64,000 nucleotides of DNA, taken from contig NZ_JAMOIH010000011.1 of NCBI RefSeq assembly GCF_024448955.1, positions 108,553 to 172,552 of the forward strand, given 5' to 3'. How positions within the stretch are numbered: the stretch's first letter is position 1; the number at the start of each line of letters is the position of its first letter. Below, in pieces: positions 18,520 through 28,134 of this stretch. This stretch comes from Stutzerimonas stutzeri. Its GTDB lineage: Bacteria; Pseudomonadota; Gammaproteobacteria; Pseudomonadales; Pseudomonadaceae. The notes beneath the pieces were generated by a model. The model did not search any database. It had not been told where the DNA came from and saw only the letters and a program-made list of their open reading frames with translations. A program made the position numbers and the translations under genes.

Positions 18520-19986
18520 TTAGACGTTACGCCTGACCAATGCCGGCAACACCCGGGGACGCAGACCTTCGCCAAGGATGGTCAGCGCACCGATGGCGCC
18601 TACGATCCAGTACCAGCGCACCAGCGGGTCGAAGCCCAACCAGCCGAGGGCATGCAGAAATACCATCAGGATCAGCACCGGGCAGACGTAGCGCACCATG
18701 AACAGCCACAGCGCATAGCCCAGCGGTGGCAGGTCCAGCTCATCGCGCATGATGTCGCTGCGCAGCGCATAGCCGGCAAAGACCACGATGAAAATCCCGC
18801 CCAGCGGCATCATCCAGCGCGAGGTCAGGTAGTCCAGCCAGTCGAAGAAGTTCTTGCCCAGCGGCGTCCAGCCCGACAGCAGGTTGAACGACAGCATCGC
18901 CAGCAGGCTGATCACCAGCAGGACCGCGCCGGAGCCGATGGCCGCCTTGAGGCGGCTGATGCCGTGTTTTTCGTTGAGGTAGGCGACGGTGGCCTCGATC
19001 ATCGAGATGGCCGAAGTCAGCGCGGCGAGGGAAACCATGGCGAAGAACAGCACACCGAACGCGGTGCCGAACGGCATCTGTTGGAAGGCCAGCGGTAGAC
19101 TCATGAAGATCAGCCCCGGTCCGGCGGTGGGGTCCATGCCGTTGGCGAAGATGATCGGGAAGATTGCCAGCCCCGCCAGCAATGCCACGCAGGTATCGAT
19201 GATGGCGACGGTGAAGGTCGTGCGAGCGATGGACTTGTCATCGGGCAGGTACGAGCCGTAAGTGAGGATCGCGCCGGATGCCAGGCTAAGCGTGAAGAAA
19301 GCGTGACCGAGGGCGGCCAGCAAGGCTTCGCCAGTAATTTTCGAGGTGTCGAAGCTGAACAGGAAAGCGAAGCCCTGATCGAAGCCACCGCTGGTAAAGG
19401 CGTAGCCGACCAGGATCAGCAGCAGCACGGCGAGCCCCGGCATCATCCAGCGCACGGCATTCTCGATGCCCTTCTGCACGCCCTTTGCGACGATCCACAG
19501 CGTCAGCAGCGCCACCAGTAGGCTCCAACCGCCCAACTGCCAGGGGCTGGCGTTGTGCGCTTCGAACACCTGCGCCATACCGTCGACTGAGGTGGCGGCC
19601 AGAGAGCCATCAAGCATCTTCAGGGTATAGGCGAAGGCCCACCCGGCGACCACTACATAAAAGCAGAGGATCAAGAAGCCGGCCGCCATGGCCATGCCGC
19701 CGACGCCCTTCCACAATGGGCTGCTGCCGTTTTCACGCGCCGCGCGGCCAATCGCATCAATGGGGCTGCCGCGGCCGCGCCGGCCGATGGCGATCTCGGT
19801 CATCATCACCGGAATGCCGATGGCCAGGATGCAGGCCAGGTACATCAGCACGAAGGCACCACCGCCGTATTCGCCGGTGATGTAGGGAAATTTCCAGATG
19901 TTGCCGAGGCCGACTGCCGAACCGGTCGCAGCGAGAATGAAGCCCCAGCGGGACAGCCAGAGGTTCTTGGGTTTTTCACGTGTCAT
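18520..19986 (-). CDS. Sodium-dependent transporter, NSS/SNF family
   Basis: A 488-residue inner-membrane protein with about eleven to twelve hydrophobic segments. Membrane segment 1 carries the NSS signature GSAVGLGNIWKFPY, which holds the sodium and substrate sites in LeuT-type transporters. Bacterial members import amino acids with sodium. The next genes on the same strand are maiA and hpd, so aromatic amino acids (tyrosine, phenylalanine or tryptophan) are a reasonable guess for the substrate, but sequence alone does not fix it. A strong terminator follows the gene. Confidence 0.9.
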   Translation of the reverse strand: MTREKPKNLWLSRWGFILAATGSAVGLGNIWKFPYITGEYGGGAFVLMYLACILAIGIPVMMTEIAIGRRGRGSPIDAIGRAARENGSSPLWKGVGGMAMAAGFLILCFYVVVAGWAFAYTLKMLDGSLAATSVDGMAQVFEAHNASPWQLGGWSLLVALLTLWIVAKGVQKGIENAVRWMMPGLAVLLLILVGYAFTSGGFDQGFAFLFSFDTSKITGEALLAALGHAFFTLSLASGAILTYGSYLPDDKSIARTTFTVAIIDTCVALLAGLAIFPIIFANGMDPTAGPGLIFMSLPLAFQQMPFGTAFGVLFFAMVSLAALTSAISMIEATVAYLNEKHGISRLKAAIGSGAVLLVISLLAMLSFNLLSGWTPLGKNFFDWLDYLTSRWMMPLGGIFIVVFAGYALRSDIMRDELDLPPLGYALWLFMVRYVCPVLILMVFLHALGWLGFDPLVRWYWIVGAIGALTILGEGLRPRVLPALVRRNV

Positions 19987-20070
19987 GCGTCACCTGTTTG
20001 TTTTTATCTGTGACGAAAATCGAACCCGCCACGCTCGTGGCGCGACGGAATGTGCAAGGCGGATACACCT

Positions 20071-20760
20071 TTATTGAGCGTCGGGCTGCACCTCCGGAGC
20101 TGCTTTAGCGAAGGCTTCGAGGGTTTCGCAGCGTTCGACCATCTCGAGGATGCGCGGGTACGCGGTGAGGTCACAGGCAAAACGGCGCGCATTGTATACC
20201 TGTGGAATCAGGCATGCCTCCAGGTAACCCGGCCGTTTGCCGAGTGACAGCCTGCCCTCGAACGGGGCCAGCCCCTGCTCGAAGCTTGCCAGGCCGGTAG
20301 TGATCCAGTGACGGACCCACTCGTTCTTGACCTCGTCGTCCACGCCCAGCGTGCCGCTCAGATACTGCAGCACGCGCGTGTTGTTCAACGGATGCACATC
20401 ACACGCGATATGCAGCGCCAGAGAACGCACCCGCGCGCGATCGGCAGGATCGTCGGGCAACAACGGCGGCAGCGGAAAGATTTCGTCCAGGTATTCGAAG
20501 ATCGCCAGCGATTGACCGATGCGCTCGTCGCCATCGATCAACAACGGCACCAGCCCTTGCGGATTGAGCGCTCGGTAGTCAGCTGAATGCTGCTGTCCGC
20601 CGTCCTGGACCAAATGGACCGGCAGATTTTCATAGGCCAGTCCTTTCAAGTTAAGCGCGATACGCACTCGGTAAGCGGCGCTGGAACGCCAGTAGCCGTA
20701 GAGCTTGAGCGTTGGTGACGCGCTTGATGGATCAGCTGTTATCGCTTGATTGTTATCCAT
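20071..20760 (-). CDS. maiA: Maleylacetoacetate isomerase (zeta-class glutathione S-transferase)
   Basis: MaiA isomerises 4-maleylacetoacetate to fumarylacetoacetate with glutathione in the homogentisate pathway. The 229-residue protein starts with a thioredoxin-like GST domain bearing the zeta-class signature YWRSSAAYRVRIALNLKG, then NPQGLVPLLIDG and IGQSLAIFEYLDE, and a helical C-terminal domain. The start has AGGGA upstream. It lies between the NSS transporter and hpd. The usual partners hmgA and fahA are absent here, so they must lie elsewhere or be replaced. Confidence 0.9.
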   Translation of the reverse strand: MDNNQAITADPSSASPTLKLYGYWRSSAAYRVRIALNLKGLAYENLPVHLVQDGGQQHSADYRALNPQGLVPLLIDGDERIGQSLAIFEYLDEIFPLPPLLPDDPADRARVRSLALHIACDVHPLNNTRVLQYLSGTLGVDDEVKNEWVRHWITTGLASFEQGLAPFEGRLSLGKRPGYLEACLIPQVYNARRFACDLTAYPRILEMVERCETLEAFAKAAPEVQPDAQ

Positions 20761-20806
20761 GGGTATCCCTGAGTTAGAAGGCGGCCAACGGCGGCGCGGA
20801 ACCAAT

Positions 20807-20878
20807 GTAGGGTGGGTTAGCGACGCATGCGCCTCGTCGCATATAGCCTTACGGAGCTGAAGCGTCGCGTAACCCACC
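20807..20878. repeat. Palindromic GTAGGGTGG-type repeat upstream of maiA
   Basis: Left arm gtagggtgggttagcgacgc and right arm gcgtcgcgtaacccacc are imperfect inverses. A related partial unit follows to about 20990, so palindromic repeats fill most of the 230-bp gap between maiA and hpd. Confidence 0.65.
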
Positions 20879-20990
20879 AAGCGGAGTATCGGGCCCGTCC
20901 TTTTGATGGGTTACGCAGCGGCCAGCTTCTATGCGATCCGTTAACTCCGGTTTAGCGCTGCTCCACCCATCCTACGCTCGCTTCCGACCG

Positions 20991-22088
20991 TTACTCGCCG
21001 CCAATCACGCCGCGGCGAACCTGGTCTTCCTCGATGGATTCGAACAGCGCCTTGAAGTTGCCCTCGCCGAAGCCCTGGTTGCCCTTGCGCTGGATGATTT
21101 CGAAGAAGATCGGGCCGATCACCGTGTTGGTGAAGATTTGCAGCAGGATGCCGTCGTCACCTGATTTGCCAGTCCCAGGCGCTCCGTCGATCAGCAGGTT
21201 CAGCTCGCGCAACACCTCGGTGGGCTCGCCATGCCCGGCGACGCGGGTATCGACCTTCTCGTAATAGGTATCCGGCGTACTCATGAAATCCACACGATTG
21301 GCGCGTAGTTGGCGCACGGTGGCGTAGATGTCGTCGGTGGATAGCGCGATGTGCTGGATGCCCTCGCCGTGGTACTCGCGGATGAATTCCTCGATCTGCG
21401 ACTTGTCGTCCGCCGACTCGTTGATCGGGATGCGGATCTTGCCGCAAGGCGCCGTCATGGCGCGGGAAAACAAGCCGGTGAGCTTGCCTTCGATGTCGAA
21501 GTAGCGGATCTCGCGGAAATTGGCGATGCGCTCGTAGAAGCCGGACCAGACGTCCATCTGCCCACGCATGACGTTGTGGGTCAGGTGGTCGATGCATTGC
21601 AGGCCGACGGCGTTATCGTTCGGCGTGCGGCCTTCGATGTACTCGAAATCGACGTCATAGATCGACTTGTCCCCGTAACGGTCGACGAGGTACAGCAAGG
21701 AACCGCCGATGCCCTCGACGCAAGGAATGCTCAGCTCGCCGAAGTTGGCGTGGCTGCCCACCAGCCTGGCACCTTGGGATTCGACGTAGGCGGCGGCCTG
21801 GGCGGCGTTCTTCACCCGGAACGCCATGGCACAGGCACTCGGCCCGTGTTTTTCAGCGAACTCACGCACATGACCAGTCGGGCTGCCGTTGAGCACGATA
21901 TTGATGTCATTCTGCTGGAACAACCAGACTTCCTTGGAGCGATGTTTGGCCGTCTCGGTGAAACCCATCTGGCTGAACAGCTGACGCAGCTGCTCGATGC
22001 CTTCGGCGTTCGGCGCGGTGAATTCGACGAACTCGAAGCCGTCGGTACCGATGGGGTTGTGCTGCTCGATCTTGGTCACGGCGTTCAT
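20991..22088 (-). CDS. hpd: 4-hydroxyphenylpyruvate dioxygenase
   Basis: Hpd converts 4-hydroxyphenylpyruvate to homogentisate using Fe(II) and oxygen. The 365-residue protein has two vicinal-oxygen-chelate halves. The three iron ligands are His168 (CIDHLTH), His246 (IQHIALST) and Glu330 (FFEIIQRKG). C-terminal residues EGNFKALFESIE are typical. The ATG has AGGAGG immediately upstream. It follows PhhC in the pathway, though the two genes are 9 kb apart. A role in pyomelanin is possible if homogentisate is not consumed. Confidence 0.97.
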   Translation of the reverse strand: MNAVTKIEQHNPIGTDGFEFVEFTAPNAEGIEQLRQLFSQMGFTETAKHRSKEVWLFQQNDINIVLNGSPTGHVREFAEKHGPSACAMAFRVKNAAQAAAYVESQGARLVGSHANFGELSIPCVEGIGGSLLYLVDRYGDKSIYDVDFEYIEGRTPNDNAVGLQCIDHLTHNVMRGQMDVWSGFYERIANFREIRYFDIEGKLTGLFSRAMTAPCGKIRIPINESADDKSQIEEFIREYHGEGIQHIALSTDDIYATVRQLRANRVDFMSTPDTYYEKVDTRVAGHGEPTEVLRELNLLIDGAPGTGKSGDDGILLQIFTNTVIGPIFFEIIQRKGNQGFGEGNFKALFESIEEDQVRRGVIGGE

Positions 22089-22334
22089 TGCGCCTCCTGT
22101 TTATTGTTCTGGCTGTACGACAAGGCTTGCGCGCATCACAAACCAGCCGGAGAAGACGTACAAGCCCGCCGCAAGCCTCATCCGCAGTCGGAAACACGCT
22201 GTACTGGAAGGATTTATTTACACCGGGCCAAAACGCCCGAATGCCAAGGTTGCCCCGCTGCAGTCGTAACGAAAAGCTGACAGCGCAGTGCGACAGCCCG
22301 TCGCATCCTCGTTCGCGAATACCGCATTGCTCCG

Positions 22335-22384
22335 TAGGGTGGTGCTTTAGCCCACCGATGCTGGTGGGCTAAAGCACCACCCTA
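22335..22384. repeat. Perfect 22-bp inverted repeat (long hairpin) in the hpd-dehydrogenase gap
   Basis: Arms tagggtggtgctttagcccacc and its exact inverse are separated by a 6-base loop (gatgct). There is no T-run on either side, so it is not an ordinary intrinsic terminator. It belongs to the GTAGGGTGG palindrome family. The rest of this 457-bp gap (22089-22545) holds the hpd upstream region and nothing else I recognise. Confidence 0.85.
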
Positions 22385-22545
22385 TGCAACGCGCTGCATT
22401 CGACCGATGCACCATGGGCGACCTTCAAGACACCTCATTTCTGCCAGGTTTGGTAGGCCGCCACTCAGGCTAAAACACAAGCCCGGCGCCGGTAGGGCTG
22501 CATCGACCGAGGCTGTCGGAACAGGCGGTACGGGCCGCCAGAATC

Positions 22546-23640
22546 CTAAGCGTGCAGGCGCTGCCCGCTTGGCTGGGCCAACGTCTCTCCGACCTGCAGC
22601 CGCTCGAGGGCCAGACGGTCGGCGATGACCGAGGTAGGCTCGCCGCTGGCGGCGGCACGGCTGAAAATTTCACGCAGGGTGTCGCCGATGCCTCTGACAT
22701 GCGCGTCGGTCTGGGCTGCGCTGCCGCCGATGCGCTGGTAATAGACATCGATGATGCCGCCGGCATTGATGGCGTAGTCCGGCGCGTAAAGCTGGTTGCG
22801 ACGCTGCAGCTCGACGCCGATTTCCGAGCTTGCCAGCTGATTGTTCGCCGCACCGGCGATCACTGGCGCACGCAGACTTTGCAGGGTATCGGCGTTGAGG
22901 ATGCCACCCATGGCACACGGCGCAAAGACGTCCACATCCAGGCCATAAATGTCGTGCGGGCGCACCGCGTTTGCACCGAGCTCTTCCATGGCGCGCTGTA
23001 CGTTTGCATCGAAGATGTCGCAGACCCACAGCTCGGCGCCGGCCTGTTTGAGATGCCGGGCCAGGCCCAGACCGACGTGGCCGACGCCCTGGATCGCGAC
23101 CTTGAGACCAGTCAGATCATCACGTCCCAGCCGATGCTGCACGGCCGCCTTAAGGCCGACGAACACGCCGAGCGCGGTGGACGGCGACGGATCGCCACTG
23201 GCGATGCTGCCGTCGAGCAACGTGCGTGGCGATGCGCCCATCACATGGCGGGTGCGCTGGGCGAAGGCCTGCATCTCGGCGTCGCCGGTGCCCGAATCCG
23301 CCGCCGTGATGTAGCGCCCGCCGAGGCTGTCGACGAAATCGCCCATGGCGTGCAGCAGTGCCTGGCTCTTGCCGGTGTGCGGATTGCCGATGATGACCGC
23401 CTTGCCGCCGCCGAGCTTGAGGCCCGCCAGCGAGGATTTGAGCGTCATCCCACGGGACAGACGCAGCACGTCGCGCAGGGCATCGTCGTCGCTGGCGTAG
23501 GGAAACATCCGGCAGCCGCCCAATGCCGGGCCGAGCGTGGTGTCGTGAACAGCGATGATGGCTCTGAGGCCCGACGCCTTATCGTGGCCGAAGACCACCT
23601 GTTCGTGGTTATCGAAATCGGGATGGGTGAAGACGGACAT
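22546..23640 (-). CDS. Leucine/phenylalanine dehydrogenase (Glu/Leu/Phe/Val dehydrogenase family)
   Basis: The 364-residue enzyme would reversibly deaminate a branched-chain or aromatic L-amino acid with NAD. Conserved residues are Lys68 in GMTLKSS and the catalytic Lys80 in [10 protein letters not shown], and the NAD-binding fold has [13 protein letters not shown] at about 185-197. Length and spacing match Bacillus-type leucine dehydrogenases. The downstream oxidoreductase acts on aryl-pyruvates and hpd is next door, so phenylalanine or another aromatic amino acid may be a substrate, but leucine and valine are equally allowed by the sequence. Confidence 0.88.
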   Translation of the reverse strand: MSVFTHPDFDNHEQVVFGHDKASGLRAIIAVHDTTLGPALGGCRMFPYASDDDALRDVLRLSRGMTLKSSLAGLKLGGGKAVIIGNPHTGKSQALLHAMGDFVDSLGGRYITAADSGTGDAEMQAFAQRTRHVMGASPRTLLDGSIASGDPSPSTALGVFVGLKAAVQHRLGRDDLTGLKVAIQGVGHVGLGLARHLKQAGAELWVCDIFDANVQRAMEELGANAVRPHDIYGLDVDVFAPCAMGGILNADTLQSLRAPVIAGAANNQLASSEIGVELQRRNQLYAPDYAINAGGIIDVYYQRIGGSAAQTDAHVRGIGDTLREIFSRAAASGEPTSVIADRLALERLQVGETLAQPSGQRLHA

Positions 23641-23734
23641 CTTTTGGATACCTCTGTTTTGTTTGGTTCGGCCCGACGCATCGAGCCGCGTAGAAATTGG
23701 CCAGCCTTGATAACCGCCCGTTTGTAGCTCTACC

Positions 23735-23946
23735 GGTGGGCTGAAGCGGAAGCCGCTCGGCCCACCCTACGAAGCTGTCGGCTCCTGTTCGCGAGCAAGC
23801 TCGCTCCTACAAAAAAACTTCGTCAGCGGCGAACGACTCCAGTGATTACCGTAGGGTGGGCGCAGTTTTGTAGGGTGGGCTTCAGCCCACCAGTACGCTG
23901 AACTCCGCCGGAGGGCTGAAGCGGAACGCCGCCCGGTCCACCCTAC
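23735..23946. repeat. Cluster of palindromic repeats and one REP
   Basis: Within the 318-bp gap between the dehydrogenase start and the oxidoreductase stop lie three GTAGGGTGG-type palindromes (23735-23770, 23851-23891 and 23911-23946) and one REP core at 23788-23810. No gene is seen in the gap. Confidence 0.8.
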
Positions 23947-23958
23947 CTTCCCGCTCCC

Positions 23959-26900
23959 TTACGCCGCCGGCTCGAACAGCCGCACGCTCTGCACCTCATC
24001 GCCACGGGTCAGTTGCTCCTTGAGCAACTTTTCCTGCTGGCGGGCCTTGGCAATGGAGCGCTCCTTCACCGGGCCGTAGCCGCGGATCTGTTCCGGTAGC
24101 GCGGCAATCGCCACGGCGGTGCGGTAATTGGTCGGCTTGAGCTGGGCCAGGAGCTGATCGAGGTTGTGCTCGTACTCGCTGATCAACTCGCGCTCGACAC
24201 GCCGGTCATGGCCATACCCGAACACGTCCAGGGGCGTCCCGCGCAGGAACTTCAACTTCGCCAGCACGCCGAAGGCGTTCAACACCCAAGGCCCAAGCTC
24301 TCGCTTGCGTGGCTCGCCAGTGGCGCTGTCGCGCTTGGCCAGCCAGGCCGGGGCCAGATGGAACTGCAGCTTGTAGTCACCCTCGAACTGCGCTTCCAGC
24401 TGCTCGCGGAACTCCGGCTCGCTGTACAGCCGCGCCACTTCGTACTCGTCCTTGTAGGCCAGCAGTTTGAAGTAGTAGCGCGCCACCGCCTTGGACAGGG
24501 CCAGATCATCGGCCGTATCGACCTCGCGCACCCGCTCCACCATCGCCCGATAACGCTTGGCATAGGCCGCGCTCTGATACTTGGTAAGGAAGTCCACGCG
24601 CCAGTCGACGATCTCTTCCAGCGTCTGGCAGATCGGTTCGGCCTGCTCGACCGGACGTGCCAGTTTTTCCACCGCCTCGCGCTCGAGCACAGCACGGCGG
24701 CCCCAGCGGAACGCCTGCAGGTTCAGTTCGGTAGACACGCCGTTGATGCTGATGGCCTTCTCGATGGCCTCGGCCGACAGTGGCAGCAGCCCCTGCTGAT
24801 AGGCAAAGCCGAGCAGGAACAGGTTAGTGGCGATGCTGTCGCCCATCAGCCGGGTGGCCAACCGAGTCGCATCGATGAAGTGCGTCTTCTCGGCGCCCAC
24901 CGCGTCCATCAGCGCTTCGCGCATGGCCTTGCCCGGCACCTGGGCGTCGGGGTTGCGAGTAAACTCCGCTGTCGCCGATTCGTGGCTGTTGATGACTGCA
25001 TGGCTGATCTGATCGTTGAGACGGGTCAGCGAATCATCACCAGCGGCCACCACCAGATCGCAGCCCAGTAGCAGGTCGGTCTCACCCGCTGCGATGCGAA
25101 CCGCATAGATATCGTCCTGCTTGGCGGCGATGCGCACGTGGGTGACCACCGGGCCGAACTTCTGCGCCAGGCCGGCCTGATCGAGGACTGTGCAGCCCTT
25201 CCCTTCCAGGTGCGCGGCCATGCCCAACAGCGCGCCGAGGGTGGTCACGCCGCTGCCGCCGACACCAGGAATCAGTACATTCCAGGGACGTTCGAGCGTC
25301 GGGCGTTGTGGCTCCGGCAGCTGATCGCCTGCGATGCCTCCGGCCACGGCCTCAGGCTTGCGCAGCCCGCCACCGTGCACGGTGACGAAGCTCGGGCAGA
25401 AGCCCTCGACGCAGGAGAAATCCTTGTTGCAGGCGTTCTGGTCGATTTCGCGCTTGCGCCCCAGTTCGGTTTCCAGCGGTTGCACCGCCAGGCAGTTGGA
25501 TTTCTCACCGCAATCGCCGCAGCCCTCGCATACGGCGGGGTTGATGAAGGCACGCTTGGCCGGGTCTTCCAGCTTGCCGCGCTTGCGCCGACGGCGCTTC
25601 TCAGTGGCGCAGGTCTGGTCATAGATGATCACCGAGACGCCCTTGAACTCGCGCAACTCACGCTGCACGGCGTCCAGGTCGCGACGGTGATGGAAGCTGG
25701 TGATCGGCGCAAAAGTGTCGCGGGTCGGATATTTGTCCGGCTCGTCCGAGACCAGCGCGATGCGCTTGACGCCTTCGTCGGCGATCTGCCGGCTGAGCTG
25801 GTCGACGCGCAGCTCGCCGTCAATGGGCTGGCCACCAGTCATGGCGACCGCATCGTTGTAGAGGATCTTGAAGGTGATGTTGACGCCCGAGGCGACCGCC
25901 GCTCGTACGGCGAGGCTGCCGGAATGGAAATAGGTGCCATCGCCAAGATTCTGGAATACATGCGGGGTTTCGGTGAACGGCGCCTGGCCGATCCAGTTGA
26001 CGCCCTCGCCACCCATTTGGGTAAAGGTCTCGGTGCGCCGATCCATCCATTGCACCATGTAGTGACAGCCGATGCCGGCGCCGGCGCGACTGCCTTCCGG
26101 GACCTTGGTCGAGCTGTTGTGCGGGCAGCCGGAGCAGTAATGCGGGGTGCGTACGGTGTCGTAATTACGTGCGGCCAGCGCCTTCTCTTTTGCGGAGAGG
26201 AACGCCAGGCGCGCCTGGATGCTGTCGCTGGTGTAGATCGGTGCGAGGCGCTTGGCGATCACGCGGGCGATCATCGCCGGGGTCAGCTCGCTGAGGTTGG
26301 GCAACAGGGACTGGCCCTGTTCATCGAACTCCCCCACCACCCGTGGGCGCTTGTCTACCGGCCAGTTGTAGAGCTGACCGGTGAGCTGATCTTCGAGAAT
26401 GCTACGTTTTTCCTCGACCACCAAAATCTCGTCCAGGCCCTGCGCGAATTCGTGCACCGAAACCGGCTCCAGCGGCCAGCTCATGCCGACCTTGAGCACC
26501 CGCAGGCCGACCGAGGCGCACAGCGCTTCGTCGAGGCCGAGGTCGTCCAGCGCCTGCCGCACGTCGAGGTAGCTCTTGCCGGTGGTGATGATGCCCAGGC
26601 GCGGATTTGGCGAATCCAGCATCACCTGGTTGAGGTTGTTGGCGCGGGCGAAGGCACGGGCGGCGTAGATCTTGTACAGGTTGAGGCGCTTTTCCTGGGC
26701 CAGCGGCGGGTCCGGCCAGCGGATGTGCACACCGTCTTCGGGCAGCTCGAAATCGTCGGGAATGGTCACGCTGACACGCAGCGGATCGACTTCCACCACA
26801 GCGGAGGAATCGACATTTTCGGCGATGGTCTTGAGCGCCACCCAACAGCCGGAATAGCGCGACAGCTCCCAACCAAGGATGCCGTAGTCGAGAATTTCCT

Positions 26901-27429
26901 GGACGTTGGCCGGGTTCAGCACCGGGATCGAGGCGGCGATGAAGGCGTGCTCGCTCTGGTGCGGCAGTGTTGAGGATTTGCAGCCGTGATCGTCGCCGGC
27001 CAGCAACAGCACACCGCCATGGGGCGAGACGCCGGCGGCATTGCCGTGCTTGAACACATCGCCAGAGCGATCCACACCCGGCCCCTTGCCGTACCACATG
27101 GCGAACACGCCGTCGTATTTCGCGCCGGGGAACAGGTTGGTCTGCTGACTGCCCCAGACGGCCGTCGCCGCCAGTTCCTCGTTGAGGCCCGGCTGGAAAT
27201 GGATGGCGTTCTGCTTGAGGAATTCGCGCGCTTCCCAGAGGCTCTTGTCCAGCCCGCCCAGCGGCGAGCCGCGGTAGCCGGAGATAAAGCAACCGGTGTT
27301 CAGGTTCTGAGCCTGGTCGCGCTGATGCTGCAGCATCGGCAGGCGGGTCAGCGCCTGAGTGCCGGTGAGGTACAGATGTCCGGTTGCGAGCCGGTACTTG
27401 TCATCCAGGCGGATCTCGGCCAGTGACAT
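23959..27429 (-). CDS. Indolepyruvate:ferredoxin oxidoreductase, fused IorAB type
   Basis: A 1156-residue ThDP and iron-sulfur enzyme that oxidatively decarboxylates aryl-pyruvates (indolepyruvate, phenylpyruvate) to aryl-acetyl-CoA. Visible in order: an N-terminal pyrimidine-binding domain (GYRGSPLGG), a CSGCPHN motif near 435, a ThDP-binding domain around 495-530 (GDGTYFHSG, ILYNDAVAMTGGQP), a cysteine-rich ferredoxin-like stretch at ~635-685 (CEGCGDCGEKSNC and CVEGFC), and a C-terminal gamma domain (GVGGSGVTTLGALLG). The fusion of alpha and beta chains is usual in proteobacteria. An Lrp-type regulator is divergent from it. Confidence 0.9.
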   Translation of the reverse strand: MSLAEIRLDDKYRLATGHLYLTGTQALTRLPMLQHQRDQAQNLNTGCFISGYRGSPLGGLDKSLWEAREFLKQNAIHFQPGLNEELAATAVWGSQQTNLFPGAKYDGVFAMWYGKGPGVDRSGDVFKHGNAAGVSPHGGVLLLAGDDHGCKSSTLPHQSEHAFIAASIPVLNPANVQEILDYGILGWELSRYSGCWVALKTIAENVDSSAVVEVDPLRVSVTIPDDFELPEDGVHIRWPDPPLAQEKRLNLYKIYAARAFARANNLNQVMLDSPNPRLGIITTGKSYLDVRQALDDLGLDEALCASVGLRVLKVGMSWPLEPVSVHEFAQGLDEILVVEEKRSILEDQLTGQLYNWPVDKRPRVVGEFDEQGQSLLPNLSELTPAMIARVIAKRLAPIYTSDSIQARLAFLSAKEKALAARNYDTVRTPHYCSGCPHNSSTKVPEGSRAGAGIGCHYMVQWMDRRTETFTQMGGEGVNWIGQAPFTETPHVFQNLGDGTYFHSGSLAVRAAVASGVNITFKILYNDAVAMTGGQPIDGELRVDQLSRQIADEGVKRIALVSDEPDKYPTRDTFAPITSFHHRRDLDAVQRELREFKGVSVIIYDQTCATEKRRRRKRGKLEDPAKRAFINPAVCEGCGDCGEKSNCLAVQPLETELGRKREIDQNACNKDFSCVEGFCPSFVTVHGGGLRKPEAVAGGIAGDQLPEPQRPTLERPWNVLIPGVGGSGVTTLGALLGMAAHLEGKGCTVLDQAGLAQKFGPVVTHVRIAAKQDDIYAVRIAAGETDLLLGCDLVVAAGDDSLTRLNDQISHAVINSHESATAEFTRNPDAQVPGKAMREALMDAVGAEKTHFIDATRLATRLMGDSIATNLFLLGFAYQQGLLPLSAEAIEKAISINGVSTELNLQAFRWGRRAVLEREAVEKLARPVEQAEPICQTLEEIVDWRVDFLTKYQSAAYAKRYRAMVERVREVDTADDLALSKAVARYYFKLLAYKDEYEVARLYSEPEFREQLEAQFEGDYKLQFHLAPAWLAKRDSATGEPRKRELGPWVLNAFGVLAKLKFLRGTPLDVFGYGHDRRVERELISEYEHNLDQLLAQLKPTNYRTAVAIAALPEQIRGYGPVKERSIAKARQQEKLLKEQLTRGDEVQSVRLFEPAA

Positions 27430-27663
27430 GGGGCGCTCCTGTTTGTTGTTATCGGAGTCAGGGACGTGTTTGTCCCGCCTAACCAGGTCGTGGGCAGCTG
27501 CACGGTAAGCCGTCCCACGCCAGCAATCGGCAGGGATCACCCAACCGTTGCGCGTTAGATAAAAGTCTGGCCGTGACGAAGAGCGATTTTCTTTCTACTT
27601 TTGCGGTGTAAGCGCTATCGCGTGCATGATCCATCCACTAACAACAACAAAACGGGAACAACC

Positions 27664-28131
27664 ATGCAGACTCCGCTGAGCAGTATCGACCGCAGGATTT
27701 TGCTGTTGCTGCAACACAACGCCGATCTGTCCGCCGCCGAGATCGCGGAAAAGGTGGAACTGTCGCAATCGCCCTGCTGGCGGCGCATCCATCGCATGCA
27801 GGAAGAGGGGCTGATCGAACGCAAGGTCGCCCTCCTCAACCCTAAAAAGCTCGGGTTGAACATGACGGTGTTTGTCAACATCAAGCTGTCCGCCCACGGG
27901 CGTAGCAACCTCGACGAATTCGAGCGCGCGGTGGTCGGTTACCCCGAAGTGCTGGAATGCCACACCATGGCCGGCGAGTCGGACTACCTGCTCAAGGTCG
28001 TGGCCAAGGATATCGACAGCTACGAACGCTTTCTGCGCGATCAGCTGCTGCAGCGGCCGCATGTGCAGGAGGCGCACAGTCATATTGCAATGAGCGAAGT
28101 GAAACGGACCACAGAGTTGCCGCTGGACTAG
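27664..28131 (+). CDS. Lrp/AsnC-family transcriptional regulator
   Basis: The 155-residue protein has an N-terminal HTH (SSIDRRILLLLQHNADLSAA, recognition part LSQSPCWRRI) and a C-terminal RAM ligand-binding domain (GESDYLLKVVAKDIDSYERF). It is divergent from the indolepyruvate oxidoreductase across a 234-bp gap, so local control of that gene by an amino acid or keto acid is likely. No operator was identified. It converges with phnP, whose stop codon is three bases beyond its own. Confidence 0.92.
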   Translation: MQTPLSSIDRRILLLLQHNADLSAAEIAEKVELSQSPCWRRIHRMQEEGLIERKVALLNPKKLGLNMTVFVNIKLSAHGRSNLDEFERAVVGYPEVLECHTMAGESDYLLKVVAKDIDSYERFLRDQLLQRPHVQEAHSHIAMSEVKRTTELPLD

Positions 28132-28134
28132 CGC

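Noticed and set aside
25138..26973. A 611-codon open frame antisense to the indolepyruvate oxidoreductase
   Set aside because: It is a shadow of the conserved minus-strand enzyme, with no ribosome site and no recognisable domain.
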